Shown piece after piece: positions 10,948 through 23,150 of a stretch of 64,000 bases of DNA. A model generated the notes under the pieces. That model saw only the letters and a program-made list of their open reading frames with translations, made no database searches and was not told the DNA's origin. The translations under genes were made by a program, and so were the position numbers. Position 1 is the stretch's first letter. The number at the start of each line of letters is the position of its first letter. Source of the stretch: Piezodorus guildinii (lineage: Eukaryota > Arthropoda > Insecta > Hemiptera > Pentatomidae); assembly GCA_023052935.1 (NCBI GenBank), contig CM041295.1, positions 17,298,880 to 17,362,879 of the forward strand, written 5' to 3'.

Positions 10948-11166
10948 TTAGGAGCCTTGTAGAGAGAAAAGAAATGCTGGAATCCTGGAGAAAAGATGGC
11001 GGTGTGAGGGAGAGAGAGAGATAGGAAGGTAGGTGGGCCTTTTGCTTGTTGCCCTCAGGTATACGACAATGGGAACCGTTACTGCCCTGCTACCTCCCAT
11101 CTCCGCCACCTCTTCCCTCGCTCTCAATCTATCCTCCAGCTCCAGGCTGGAGGCTCCAGGCATCAT
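10948..11166 (-). CDS. Candidate exon or orphan ORF, 72 codons
   Basis: The minus-strand ORF begins MMPGASSLELEDRLRAREEV and is richer in GC than the surrounding DNA, with balanced amino-acid composition over its first 45 residues. The later part becomes Ser/Pro/His-rich and runs into (GA)n sequence on the complementary strand, so the true coding part, if any, would end near 11020. I do not recognise a family. No convincing GT donor sits at the composition change; a GTATAC at about 11057 is possible. It could equally be unique non-coding DNA with a chance ORF. Confidence 0.2.
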   Translation of the reverse strand: MMPGASSLELEDRLRAREEVAEMGGSRAVTVPIVVYLRATSKRPTYLPISLSPSHRHLFSRIPAFLFSLQGS

Positions 11167-11229
11167 CTGTCTCTTCGCTCATGCCACGTCTTCCGATCAG
11201 GAAAATCATCATTTCCAGCGTTTTCTAAA

Positions 11230-12409
11230 TACAGAATGCAAATGAAACAGTTAATTATACTTCAATCATGGAGGAACTTCTTAGTCTGTGGGGTTCAATA
11301 ACTGAAATAGATTTACAATCATTATAGCATTGTTAAATGGAGTAATATAATTGCTATACTGACGTACAAATCACTTGTTTATTCAACGCCTAGAAGAGAT
11401 GAACAAAGAATGACTTTATACATACGTTAACCGATTTAGAAGCAGTATTTATCATCGAATATTTAAATAAAAACAAGAGCAAAATTAAGCTAAGTTAACC
11501 TCTCAACAAAAGAGATTTTCTTTCCAACTACTTATTTTATCTGCTAGGAAATTTCGATTGAGAATCATAACATCTATTTGCAGTTATTGAATAGATGGGA
11601 TCAGAAGATGGGAAGAGTACTATAGAGACGAATTCAAGAAGCTGCAATTTGAGATATAATTATTATTTATCTTTATTATAAAATGACAATAATACAATAT
11701 AACAATGTAAGTATGAATTTATAATGTATAGAAGATTATTGTACTAGGTCTTTTTCTGTAATTATGTTTAGAATAGCATTCATCGATCAATTAATCAAAT
11801 AAACCACTGAATCCAATACAAATTAATAAATGGGAACCTATGTGACGGATCCAGACCAGGTTTTGGATTCTGAACAGACATAGGAATGGAATGCTGGCGA
11901 CATGAAGAATTATGTTGGACATGACATGTTTAATGTTGAGAAGAGAAGGAGTGTCGGTGTTTGCTGGGGAGGGGAAAACAAAAAAATCAAGAACGGATTC
12001 TTCGGCCTTTTTTGTCCGAGGACAGTGCGGATTCCTCTACCATCCGCTCACAATCAATAAAACGAACATAATTGACCCCATTCCTTAAAAAGCGAAGCTC
12101 ATCCCCTCAGTTGGATTCTTCATCTACTTTATGGTTATAATGGCAAATTAGAGTATTTGAGTTGTCATTCAGGCGGAAAACAATGGTATTCCAATAACGT
12201 GTAATGTTGTTTACAACTGTTATTTAAGTAGTAATTTGTTTGATGTAAAAGAAAATAATTGGATATATAAATATGAATACCCCTTTCATGGTTATGAACG
12301 AAAACACAAACAGTCCCCTGGGCTCAGTCTATTAACTGTTTAGGAGTAGATAGGAATGGATAAATCCTCAACTGTAACAAAGCACATACATAGCAAATGC
12401 AATAGAGCG
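11230..12409. other. Unassigned unique-looking interval
   Basis: A moderately GC-rich patch lies at 11830-12110. No ORF above about 60 codons, no repeat shared with the rest of the window, and no RNA gene were recognised. Confidence 0.45.
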
Positions 12410-13110
12410 AAAATTGTTATCAAGAAAATGGCCCTAAACGTTCACCAAAAAATAAATTGATATCATACAAAACTGTTATCCGTCGTATTCTCCCCTAGTC
12501 TAGAGTGACACTTGTGATTCCAACTACCTTAAAATAGAGGTGGTTGAAAATATAAGTATGAGAATTATAAATTATGCTCGACACACGCGAATCTCAACTC
12601 AATCTGAGTTACAACTTCCATCCATCAAAAAGTACATATACTCGTTGGCACAAAACTTCTTTTCTCTGACTTCCCACTGCGAAACCCAATCATCCGAAAA
12701 ATAGGTGAAAATGACAAAACTACTCTAAAACGTTGGACAAAAAACGTACGAAACACATATTACTTCATTAATTGAGTAATATAAAAATTTAGTGGTTTAG
12801 CATAAAAGCATAACACCCTCAATTTGATTTTCTCTATTGATTACCTGCCTTTTTATTATGTTATAATTTGTTTTGGTTTTACTTTAAATCTTTTTATTGT
12901 TTAAGTTTGTTTTTTTTTATAGATTTTACCTACTGTTCAAAACTAACTTAGGCTATTATTACTATTAAACCCTCTTGTACATACTATTTAGAGTAACATG
13001 TAATTGGTGCATACCACAACATGTATAAATTCTGCGGCTTGGGGCCACTTGTAAATTCAAGTAAAAATAAAATCATTAACAAAAAAAAAATAATAATAAT
13101 AATTATAATA
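12410..13110 (+). pseudogene. Third LINE family, 3' fragment with A-rich/(AAT)n tail
   Basis: Reading across frames gives 'SYKTVIRRIL', then 'IMNYARHTRISTQSELQLPSIKKYIYSLAQNF' style text (12565-12660). This is the last part of a Jockey-superclade reverse transcriptase (YKTVIRPIL... and the following 'dlgip.v.eyi..la..f' segment). A long 3' UTR follows, ending 'ataaaatcattaac' then poly(A) and (AAT)n at 13080-13110. The sequence differs from families A and B. Confidence 0.55.
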
Positions 13111-13730
13111 AGTTAATAAGATACCAGGTCATAGCAAATATTTTTTGTTTGTGTTATCCGAAGTGATGAAGGGATGCTACCGTCATAGCTAGACTGAAAG
13201 AGGCTGAGAGAACCCGCCACTGACAGCTTGATGGGTGCTCACTCGACTGGAATGGGTCGATACCACGCAGACCCTATCAGAATTAATACACAATCAAAAC
13301 GACGTATACACAAATACGTTTATATTTGTCAGTCTCTCTCAATCTCTGGTTACTTTTTTTTTTCTTTTTATTTTACCTCAGCCAATGGGGGTTTAGACCT
13401 GCTGGCACTTTCGCAGGGAATGAGAATTGCGGCCCCTTGGTAATTGAGGCACTTAGAAGCAGACCACGTTGGCCTGGGGTTCCCCATTTCTCCCTTTTCT
13501 CCAGGCCTTTAAGGAGCTTCTTCTTCTTAGAAAATGTAAGGTTCAAAACGTTTACAGCGAAGCTTAGTACTTAGCAACTGAGAACACCATAACCACGCAA
13601 TACAATTATCCAGAATGATAAAGTGCCTCTATTTATTAAGAAAGTCGAATTCGATAGCACTTTATTCAAGTATGAAATTCCAAGGAATGGTAACCATACA
13701 AAAATAAGTTACATCTGAAAATTTGTTTTA
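13111..13730. other. Unassigned GC-richer interval
   Basis: It contains overlapping short ORFs (13228-13443, 13326-13574) with no recognisable domain, and a poly(T)/pyrimidine stretch at 13350-13376 followed by 'cctcag', which resembles a splice acceptor. There is no supporting downstream exon. Confidence 0.25.
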
Positions 13731-13734
13731 AATA

Positions 13735-14290
13735 ATATATTTATTGAAATTCACAACTTTATAATAAATAAATTTAGTATAAGTGAGTATCATATAAAAC
13801 AAAGGAATGATACAGATGCCCAGAAACTATCCTTTGTTAGCACTCCAAAAAATGTTCTATATCATAAAGTCGGCGGATTGTCAAGATATGCGGAAGTAAG
13901 TATTGAACTAGTAGGTTAGAGTCGGAATGGATTTTTTCATAGAAAGATTGGTACTTGGTTTGAGTCGAATCAGCAACATATGAAACATTATGGATTAGGT
14001 TATTTGTGACTAAGTAAGGAGCATTTAGGATGACACGAAATTTCGATTGTACGTATTAGCTACGAGAAGAATTTGATGGTTCAGTAGAGCTCCATAGCTC
14101 AACTCCACAAGTCAAGAAAGGCCTTATGATGATCATGTAAATGAGCCTTTTGTAGTTAAGTGGAAGGTTAGTGCGTCTGTCTAGTAAGTTTTGAAGTTAT
14201 CGAAATTGGCGATTAAGAATCCTAAATAGCTGATCTGTTCAACTTCCATGTTATAAAAGGATGCTGTAGGGCAGGATGTCAGCTTTATAA
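13735..14290 (-). mobile_element. Jockey-B LINE fragment
   Basis: On the minus strand this is the 3' UTR and reverse-transcriptase C-terminus of family B. Landmarks are 'aaggagcatttaggat', 'ccatagctcaactcc' and 'atgagccttttgtag', matching 22600-22760 and 56770-56910. Many indels are present, with no open frame. Confidence 0.7.
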
Positions 14291-14825
14291 CCGCAATATT
14301 TATATACCTATGACATCCTGCAAACTATATTCGGACTTCCGGCCTAGTCGCGTCCATAAAACACTTGGCAATTCTAAATCGAGGTGACTTCGATGACGAA
14401 CACGGGTACAGAATGCGAGAAGAAACACTAGCCGCTAGCAAGCTTACATCGAGTTTTAAATTATAACATCTTACGCAACAGTCACTGGGTTATTCCGACT
14501 CCTTGCAAAATTAATACCACGAAAATGGAACCCATGGTCGCACAAATAATGGAAGGAAACCACACATTGGTAAACGACTTTGGCCGAGAAAGTTAACAAA
14601 ATCAATCCATATGAATAAGTTAAGGATGCAGGTCGGCTGGAAACTTTTTACTGAACAAATGGTGAAACGGCTTAAAGATGTATGCCTTTATTTGTAAAAA
14701 TTGAGGCTAAAATGAATTTTTAAAAATGAGAACGGAGTCGAACATTAAAAACATAAATTACTGGTTAGGAGTTAATTATTTCTGAACACACCTATAAATT
14801 ATTATTCATTCTCACTTCTACATAC
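14291..14825. other. Interval without recognised feature
   Basis: A small inverted repeat, 'gcaggatgtca'/'gacatcctgc', joins the previous element to this interval (14272-14322). No coding was found. Confidence 0.4.
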
Positions 14826-14831
14826 CTATAC

Positions 14832-15513
14832 ATGAAATATATAGTAAGGGAAAGAATTGCGATCGAGAAAAATTTTGAATTCGAGTTTTCACCCAAAATA
14901 CACGATTTAGGGTCCCGTGACTCCAAATAAAATTTTCTCACAAAACGGTCTGTGTATGTGTGGTCAACTTATCTCAAAACCGATAGGTTTTATAAAACTG
15001 ACATTACAAATCTTAGGAACATTAATGCCTGAGATGTTACAGCAACTTTTCTTTTACAAATTCAGTTAAAACTAGAAGAGACTTTCATCGCACCTTTCAA
15101 GATTTTCTCAAAATCCTTAATAACGATTTTGATTAAACTTCCTATATCAGTGATATTAAATATATCAGGGTTTAATATCATGTAGGTTTCATTTTGATAG
15201 AAAAAGTCTAACAGGGCTTGAATGTCGATATTTTCTTCCTTTAAAGTATCTTTAATGTTTAAGATTCGAAAAAAATAACCATTTCCTGTTCTTGTTACGA
15301 CTGATAAAAAACGGTTAAAAAAGTTAAACGAATTTGATAACCCTCAAAAGGTGAAAAGAGCAAACTTTTTTTTAAACATAAGAATAGTTACATAGATATA
15401 TAAAATGTTATCTTATATACAAAGTTGTAAAAAGTAAAACGAACGGATGATACTAAGCGACTTTAAATTTTAAATTCCCTTGATTGATTTTAATAACGGA
15501 GGTAAGTGAAAGT
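14832..15513 (+). repeat. S family, copy with both ends
   Basis: It begins 'atgaaatatatagtaaggg', followed by 'aattgcgatcg', and ends 'ggaggtaagtgaaagttgcgc'. All internal landmarks are present in order, including 'ttttagggtcccgtgactcc'-like and 'gattttgattaaac' blocks. At about 680 bp it is internally shortened relative to the roughly 905-bp copy at 52309. Confidence 0.75.
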
Positions 15514-15524
15514 TGCGCACCATT

Positions 15525-15945
15525 TGGACTTACAGGGTAGAGCTTGGGGGCTCTAATAAACCAACAAATACTTCCCATATCCAATCCCTACTGTCCAAAA
15601 TCCTTCGTAAAACCTCAACGCTCCTTACTTTGTAACGAATGAACTGATCCATGAAGACCTTTCCCACATCTTGACCCGAACCAGATACCATTTCTTTCAT
15701 GACTAACTGTGTTCCCACTCTACCCTCTCGTTTAATCTTTTATTCTCTTCAATTCTGATAATCCTCCTGAAGCGTCTGAAAATGAGTTGGCCCCGAGATC
15801 TTCTAGTTTAGAATATCCAATGAGTGAGCAATAGAATAGTTTTTCTCTAATAGTGTTTCATGATTTTTATACTTTTCACACTTACTTATTGTATTCTTTT
15901 ATACAGTTGTAAATATCAATAAATATATTTAATAAAATGAAAACA
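15525..15945 (+). mobile_element. Jockey-B LINE, 5'-truncated copy
   Basis: The landmarks are 'tagagcttgggggctct', 'gctccttactttgta', 'gaatgaactgatcc', then 'ccgagatcttctagttta' (equivalent to the ORF2 end W-P-R-D-L-L-V-stop), and a 3' UTR ending 'tacagttgtaaatatc' and 'aataaaatgaaaac'. Coding is broken. It lies directly next to an S copy. Confidence 0.8.
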
Positions 15946-16024
15946 AGTATTATTAGAAACGCATATTTTCTTGTAGTTTTCTATTAAAATTTCACAAAGA
16001 ATAGACCAAGTTATGATTAAATTA

Positions 16025-16396
16025 TCAAGGTGCAGGATAAATACATAAATGCGAAGTGCACGTTGTCATTTGAGCAACACGTAGAATTAGCGGAACATTG
16101 AGAGTTCCATGTACCATTAAACATTGAAGTATTAATTTATAAAATACAAATGACTTTATGGATGCAGTGAGGAAAACCAAAGGCCCATCCAAGTCGTAGA
16201 AACGATTCGAACCGGATAGCCTCCAAATTAATAAGAAATAAAATGTGGCTGAGTGTCCGTGCCGTGAGGAGACAGGGCAAGCATGCGGTATGCTCATGAG
16301 TAAGGGCTTGAAGAATCCGGGGTGAGGGGCAGATCTCAACCTATAATGGATCACCTCCGCTAACTGTTCTGTCCTTACTGCCGCACCAAAATCCAA
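16025..16396 (-). CDS. Unrecognised 123-codon ORF
   Basis: The minus-strand ORF starts MDFGAAVRTEQLAEVIHYRL and lies in a stretch of near-average complexity and raised GC. The C-terminal half is hydrophobic. No family is recognised, no repeat copy occurs in the window, and there is no upstream or downstream exon. A chance ORF is quite possible, because stop codons are rarer in this GC-richer patch. Confidence 0.2.
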   Translation of the reverse strand: MDFGAAVRTEQLAEVIHYRLRSAPHPGFFKPLLMSIPHACPVSSRHGHSATFYFLLIWRLSGSNRFYDLDGPLVFLTASIKSFVFYKLILQCLMVHGTLNVPLILRVAQMTTCTSHLCIYPAP

Positions 16397-16735
16397 TCCA
16401 TGTCATCCCATCCATCTAGTAATCCCTCTTGGAAGTCCAAGAACTACTAAGAAGTCGAATGTAACTGAAAACGAATGCTGCCTAGCGCAACACAAGGGAA
16501 AATGTTTCAGATACTCATCTTAACTGCTTCCAGAACGAGTAATACCAGTCTCAACTGGACAAGTCTGAAAATTCAAGGGAATTATCACACCCACATGATC
16601 CTAGTGTATATAAAACATTTTTAATCAATAGAAGAAACATAACGGATTAAATTAAACTATCGAAAAGTAGATGAAAAGAGATTGATGAATTTAAAACCGT
16701 CTTGAACGTTATCGGGAAACATTGGCCAAGTCATG
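16397..16735. other. Interval without recognised feature
   Basis: Unique-looking sequence, no ORF support. Confidence 0.4.
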
Positions 16736-16737
16736 AA

Positions 16738-16862
16738 GCGAACAAACTTACTAGTCAAACCTTCTTCTTAACTACAAAAGGCTTATTTAAATAACCACCA
16801 TAAGGCCTAACTGGACTTAGAGCGTTGAGTTTTAGTATCCTACTAAACTATCAAATTCTCCA
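16738..16862 (+). repeat. Jockey-B LINE fragment
   Basis: The landmarks 'aactacaaaaggcttattta', then 'aaggcctaactgga' and 'actaaactatcaaattct', match the family-B reverse-transcriptase C-terminal coding region. Strongly decayed. Confidence 0.55.
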
Positions 16863-16867
16863 TTGGT

Positions 16868-17032
16868 AGAAATAATCGGGAGTCGGTCGTTTAAAAATAA
16901 TTTAATTGCAATTGACATGGCTCACTGATGCCCTAAAGTTGGCTCACATGCATTGCATTAGCCGAAACGTCGGCAAAATTAAAATATTTTTAAACGACTG
17001 ACTCCCGATTATTTTTAACTATAATAATTTCA
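16868..17032 (+). repeat. Penelope-like/hammerhead-like repeat with terminal inverted arms
   Basis: The arms 'aataatcgggagtcggtcgt' (16871-16890) and 'acgactgactcccgattatt' (around 16995-17020) are inverted copies. Between them lies 'ctgatgcc..ggctcac...gagccgaaacgtcggc'-type sequence, with GAAACGTCGGC at 16962-16972. This is the same layout as 25821-26035. Confidence 0.6.
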
Positions 17033-17104
17033 ACAGTCGATCTGGATATACATCCTGAATATCAATTCTTTTCCGGAACCAACCCTAACGATTCTTTTGT
17101 TTTA

Positions 17105-17335
17105 TTCCCTTCGTAAAATCCTCAACGTCAAACTTTACATATATATATATATAAACCTTACTTTGTCATGAATAAACTAATCCATAAAGACCATAATGTT
17201 CTATTTGTTCCTGATTTGGCCTAAAACAGGTATAATTCTTCCATGACAAACTCCATTCCCATTCAAACCCACAAGTGTCAATCCTTCTTTACGTCTCGAT
17301 ACCTGGACTTCGAGACCTAATGGTTTATTATTTAT
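17105..17335 (+). repeat. Jockey-B LINE fragment with inserted (TA)n
   Basis: The landmarks 'tcgtaaaatcctcaacg', 'cttactttgtcatgaataaa', 'ctaatccataaagacc' and 'gacttcgagacctaatgg' correspond to the family-B ORF2 3' end. A (TA)n lies at 17137-17152. Confidence 0.65.
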
Positions 17336-19464
17336 TGGAGTGATAAATTTCAGTAAAGAATAAAATAAAATAATGGAGTTTAAAGTTTGACTAAATCAAA
17401 CAGTTTTTAGCATCAAGCCTTAATGTGTATAATGTAGTCCTAGACTCGATACCTATTCCGGAATTTTCCGGGTCGGATAAAAAAGGCCAGAGATGAATTC
17501 TAAGTATGTGTCGAGGATGGAGGAGTTGAAAGCGAGCGAAGAGGGCTTATATATAAACTCTAACAAACTTGAGAGAAAGATCTTTCCAAGAGAATACACA
17601 AACAGAGAGTTTTCCGTTCTGCCGCACCCGAAATAGGGTTCGGTTTTCAGCTGTGGGCCCTAACACCACACAACTAAGTAATCTTACTCAGGGGTTCCTG
17701 TCTTTTATGGAGAGGACTCCAGATGTGTTCACAGCGGCGTGAAAATTTGGGAGAAAGAAGGGATCTTTAATTGTAACATCTAACGGTTCATTATGAAAAC
17801 GTATTAAAAAAAAGTACACGTGGCGATTGTAATGAGGAATAAAAAACGAAGTTATGAAAAAGAGGTTCACCAATATCAAGAGAAAGGAAATACACGTTTC
17901 GGAGTCCCGCGAGTGCAAATGACTAAGTCTCAATGTCCCAAGTCTAAGGCAGTCGTTCCAAACAAAATATTTTCGCGAACCGCTTCATCCAATCATTTCA
18001 ATGGCTAGAATAATACTAAATATTAGAAGTATATTTAGAATTTTAGTTGGCTACACTGCATCATATATATTTCCTAAGAAATACCTCTACCGAAACTCTG
18101 TATTTTAGAAACGCTCTAGGTGAGAAAATGGAAACGAAGAAAAAATAACGATACTTTAGGAGTTTACTTCAATCCGCGAAACATTGAATTTTAGTCAAAC
18201 TTAGCAGATGGCGCTAGGATATTTTAAAGGGGTTAAAAAATCTTTCGTTATGCCGTCCTTCAGAAGGAATGTAAAACGATAATCCACAACCTTTCCTAGA
18301 CCAGGTACTCATTAAAGATCCCTTTTCTAGTGAAACCTTATAAAGCTAAATTTATTACCTCTATAATATCTCGCCCGATTAGCCATAGTAGAATAAAAAT
18401 GACGTTATATGAATGAAAATAAACTAAAATTTATACAAGACAAGTTTTTATTCAAACACCGACTCACAATCTAATCAAATATTGTTGATTATCTTATGCG
18501 ATTTTCTAAATTTTAGAAAGTGATCAATTTTAAGGTTGTGATTGTCCAGTAGCAGGTAATAACAGAATTATGGAGCAATCATATTTCTACGTTTGTACGA
18601 TTTGGGCGTAATTAATAATTAAAATAACTATAAAATAAAATTTAACAAAACTGTGTAAATCATAAAATATATAAACATTGCATTTAATTATACTAAGGGA
18701 AATGACTGTTATATAATCTCGTAAACCCTAAACATACACCTTGTCTAGAAAAAAGCTTTTTGGCATGCTGCCCAAAGTGTTCCCTAGAAATAACTATGAA
18801 TCAAGAAGCGTAAGAAATATTGTCTAATACTTACATAAATTCACAATCCTTTTTTGAAAACACTTACGCCGAAATTACATTTCAACTTCAAGTATGCGAA
18901 ATGCCCGTCTAAAAGTAGAACAGAGTTGAAACAGGCTAGAAAATAATGTAGGGAGTTTCTAGCGTCTTAAAATTAGTTGAGACATGACGGACACAGATAC
19001 TTGGTCCTTCGGAAGCTTTTGGGATGGATCAGTGAATTAAATGATGGCTGTATTTATGGCAACAACTCAAGGGAAACATTAAAATGCTCAACGATTTTTT
19101 CCGTTTTGTTTTCTGGTTCAATTATTTGTATTAAGAAACACTGTGGCTGAAGAAAAATATTACAGAATATAAATAAAAACATGAATTATCGCCAAGGAAA
19201 CCCTTTAGGAATAATACTCACACAATTTTTATTGATCAGTAATACTACAAATTCTCTTAAAAAGGGCATTATTATCAAAAATAAAAATTTAAAATAATGC
19301 TTATTATGGAAAAGAAATTTTATTTATAATCCTTTACAATAATAAAAAATTAAATAGTACTAAATAATTATATTTTCCATAAATAAAAAATAAGTTGATG
19401 ATAAAATTAATGCTTTTTAACATAATATTTTTTTCATATAAAAGAATGTAAAAAAATAGAAAGT
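17336..19464. other. Unassigned interval
   Basis: GC-richer, unique-looking sequence occupies 17440-18010, where two short opposing ORFs occur (17688-17933 - and 17820-18008 +). AT-rich sequence follows. I identify no gene, repeat family or RNA. Confidence 0.4.
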
Positions 19465-20415
19465 TTTAAACAGTAATACACGTTTTAGGGTCCCATGAGT
19501 TTAAAGTATCGCCAAATGGTCTCTGTGTGAGAATGTAGTAACGTAAGCTAAAGAAAAAGATTAGTTGTACGGAACTGAAATTTATATTTAAGGCAAGTAT
19601 ATGGCTACTTACTATATGCTGGGATGTTATAGCATCTTTTTCAACAAAATTGGCAAGCCAGAAGTCACTTTTTTCGGCATCTCCTAACAATTTTCTCAAA
19701 AACGGTAATGGTTTTGATTGAACTTGCTACACCGATCTATAAAACTGCAATTTCATATTTTATCAGTGTAACGCCTGAGAGGTTACAGCAACTTTTTCGA
19801 CAAATCCCGTTCAGCAAAGAGGCACTTTTAGCATGATTTTGCATCATTATCGGATTTTCTCGTAAACGGCTCAAACGATTTTGATTAAACTCCCTATATC
19901 GGTGTAATATTTAATGGGGTTAGTGATCATGTAGGTTTCATTATGATTTTGAAATAGTCTGGCAGGACTTAAATACCGAATTTTAGTTTTCTACCTTTTA
20001 AGTACCTTGTATTTTGTAGATTCGAGACAAATTGATCATTTCACGTCGTCAGCATTAATGAAAACCGGGTAAATATACAAGATGAAAGGATTTGATAACC
20101 GATTGAAGGAGAAACGAGCAAACATTTTTTGGTAAGGATTTTTTTTTTTTCTCTAAAACAAGATAACAGTAAACTAAACCGTTCGTAAGCAAACGAGTTA
20201 AAAAAAATGTTATCATATATACTAAGATGTATAAGATAAGAACAGCTGATATAACTTAACGGTTATTGTAGGTAGTAATTTCTAGAACAGATATTATTTA
20301 TAATTCTTTGATCTCATACAACTTCAACTTCATTGGAAAGTTTTTAAGTTTACTTTTTAACAAAGGGGGTAAGTGAAAGCCGTGTGCTAAGCGCACGCGA
20401 TTTTTACTTTCACTA
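19465..20415 (+). repeat. S family, tandem copy 1
   Basis: It starts within the 5' region ('aatacacgttttagggtccc') and carries all internal blocks, ending 'ggtaagtgaaagccgtgtgc' then 'taagcgcacgc' at 20367-20398. That end can form a GTGCGC/GCGCAC-like hairpin. It is followed head-to-tail by the next S copy at 20420. Confidence 0.75.
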
Positions 20416-20419
20416 ACTA

Positions 20420-21000
20420 ACATATGAAATATATAGTAAGAGAATGTATTGCGATCGTGTAATTTTTCGAATCCTCAGTTTTCAACGGAAATACACATTT
20501 TAGGGTCCTCTGAGTCCGAATAACCAAGTTGCGCGAAAATTTCTGTATGTGAGTGGTAAGTATTTAAAAGCTCAATTTAATTAAAATCGGCAAACCAGAA
20601 GAGCCACTTTATACCATGCATTTTGCACCTTTTCACGATTTTCTCAGAAAGGGCTGAGACAGTTTTGATTAAACTCGATATATTTATGTAAACTTTAACG
20701 GGCTTTAATATCAAAAAGGTTTCATTCAGATTGAAATGGCCGACATAACATAAATGCCGATATTTGAAATTTTCTTCATTAAAAGTATCATTAATTTTAT
20801 ATATTCGAAAAAAAAAAACTATATCATCATGTCAGCATTGAAAAAAAACAGCAAAATATACAAGTTGAAAGAATTTAAAAATGAACTAAAGGAGAAAGGG
20901 GAAAAAATATTTTTAGTTAAATTTTGTGTTTTGAAGATAAGAACAGCATCATCTTATATCATATAATATACCGTTGGAAAGCATGGTTCATGTAAAAACC
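20420..21000 (+). repeat. S family, tandem copy 2, first part
   Basis: It begins 'catatgaaatatatagtaag' and 'gtattgcgatcgtg' and runs to 'accgttggaaagc'. It is then interrupted by a Penelope-like fragment and resumes at 21478. Confidence 0.75.
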
Positions 21001-21477
21001 ATGATTTTCCATTGTATAATTTTGTAAAACTTTTTAAAAACAAAGATAAGCTGTTCTATTTACACTTAGAGGGGAAAACCTTCAGGGTTTTTACATGAAC
21101 CCCTCCCCATACTACCTATGTTTATGGTTTTCCTCAGTTTATGCTTGGACATGGCTCAGTAATGGTACGATTATATATATGTTTTTTTTACTTCTATATT
21201 AAAGTCTAAAGTTTTGTTTTTATGCTTATCATCATCAGATTGTGTATCATATTATCATTATTTGTATCTATGATATTTAAATATGTTGGTATATTTTCTG
21301 CTTTATTTCAAATGTTATCATTGTCACTACATTCAAAAGAAAATTTTTATTATCATATTAATATGTATCTCTTTTGTTCTGATGTTTGTAACCCTGATGA
21401 TGGCTCACAAGCTTGAGCCGAAACGTTGGCAAAATCAAAAAATTTCAAAATGACTGATTCCTGATTATTTCACCTAT
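21001..21477 (+). mobile_element. Penelope-like fragment with hammerhead-like motif
   Basis: This insertion in an S copy ends with CTGATGA (21395-21401), a stem GGCTCA/TGAGCC, and GAAACGTTGGC, followed by 'ctgattcctgattatttcacc', the conserved outer end of this repeat family. Its left boundary is approximate. A complementary pair, 'ggtttttacatgaa' and 'ttcatgtaaaaacc' (20985-21000 and 21078-21098), flanks the left junction. No reverse-transcriptase coding is present. Confidence 0.55.
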
Positions 21478-21695
21478 AAAAGTTGTAAAACGTAATGAGG
21501 AGTGACAAAAAGCGGATATAATTAACTGATTGTAGTAGGAAACAATTTTGTATTGTTATATTATATTATCTAAAACATGTGTTTCCTATGAAACTAAACA
21601 TACTTCTTTTAACCTTTTCGAACTCTATAAGTCAGCCATAAAATATAATTCAAAAACTGAGATAAGTGAAAGTCGTGTGTTGCCCACACCAAATT
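21478..21695 (+). repeat. S family, tandem copy 2, 3' part
   Basis: It resumes at 'aaaagttgtaaaacgtaatg' and ends 'gataagtgaaagtcgtgtgt' followed by 'tgcccacacc' (GTGTG/CACAC hairpin). Confidence 0.75.
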
Positions 21696-22287
21696 TTGAT
21701 CAAATATAATGAAAAAATCAGGACTTTGTTTATTCAGAAAAAAATCAAGTCCTGGACGTTTTAAACACTAGCGAATCGTGAACCCTTGCCCTGGCTTAAC
21801 AAATGACAATTCGGTGTTTCCCTTAAACGCTTCCTCTTTTTTAGCCCTAACTTAATAGAGATTAATTACCACCGTGGACGACTCCATTTGAATAAATATG
21901 CATAAATTAAGAATTAATTTCCCTCAGCACTTCAATCCCCTCGCAGTTTTTAAAGCTCTCCTCTAACCGAGTTTTCTAACTGGCTAAGTGGCTCCGTTGT
22001 TGGAGAACAAATACTTAAGCTTATCAAGTTATGCCCTTGTATAAATTCAGATTGAATAATAAGAGATTTTTCTTCAATTTTTTTATAATAGAAAACTCAC
22101 GATAATGCGAAATCTATATGTATATAAATATATGTATGAACGTTGAAGTTCGCGGATGATGCTTGAGGGCAATACGTTTAATAGATATTTTAAAGAGTTT
22201 AGTTAAAAACCAATAAATAAATTAGGTAATTAAAAGCTTTGGTTAAGGAATAAATCTATTCATTTTTATAGCACGCAATATAATAAT
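21696..22287. other. Interval without recognised feature
   Basis: The block 21720-22010 is unique-looking and somewhat GC-richer, with TAAT-type motifs. No coding is supported. Confidence 0.4.
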
Positions 22288-22815
22288 AATTTTTTTTTTT
22301 ATTTACAGTAATTTACAACTGTACTTAAGAATACAATAAGTAAATGCGTAGTATGAAAATAAAAAGTCATGAAAATGTCTTGAGAAAGAACTAACCAGTG
22401 GTAGCACTTTACTATTTTAAGACAGTAGGTCTTCCACCTTCTTTTCAGTCGCCTTGGAGGGTTATCAGGGATATCTGAGGAAGATAAGTTACGGACAAGT
22501 GGATTTATATGGCAGGGAGTTTAGAATGGAAAGAGGAGTATCTATCACGGGCTGTGTCTGCAACAAATGGGATGTTTAGGTCATTATGGAAGAGTTGATT
22601 TGTGATAAATTAAGGAGCATTCAGGATTTTGCGAAGGATTTTGGATTGTAAGGACTGGATGCGGGAGGAATTAAATGGTTCCGTAGAGCCCCAAAGCTCG
22701 ATTCCATATGTCCAAATAGGTCTGATACTTGTGATGTAGATGAGTCTTTTGTAATATACTGGAAGTTTTGAACGTTTGTCTAGTAAGTGTTGTAGTGATC
22801 GATATCTTCGAGCAG
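22288..22815 (-). mobile_element. Jockey-B LINE, 5'-truncated copy
   Basis: From poly(T) at 22293-22302 (an A tail on the minus strand) through 'ttacagtaatttacaactgt' (3' UTR end), 'aggtcttccaccttctttt', 'cgccttggagggttatc' and 'aggagcattcaggattttgc' to 'gttgtagtgatcgatatctt' near the 5' limit. It is very close in sequence to the copy at 7225-7807 on the opposite strand, so the two probably derive from the same subfamily. Frame breaks prevent function. Confidence 0.85.
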
Positions 22816-23150
22816 TTTTTTTTTAATTTGAATTAACAACCATGGTACACATATTATAAGATATAAACAAATAAATTTAGTGAAAAATGAAAGAATATTA
22901 CTGGCAAAAATAAGAAATGTACTAAGTGTGTGACCAACTGCCTAACACAATTGAGACGTTGATTTCCGAAAAACACACCCTTAACCAAGTTATCTATTAT
23001 ATAAGCTATCTGGTATTGGAGTCCTCCTTACAGCCAATATTAGTAAATTATTATTAAGTTTGTTGATTCATTTAACGACACTTCATGCTACTGAAGCTAA
23101 TCGGCAGTGGGAGTCCTAAATTTTGCCAATTGCGGATTTATTAGGATGGG
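22816..23150. other. Interval without recognised feature
   Basis: AT-rich, no signal. Confidence 0.4.
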
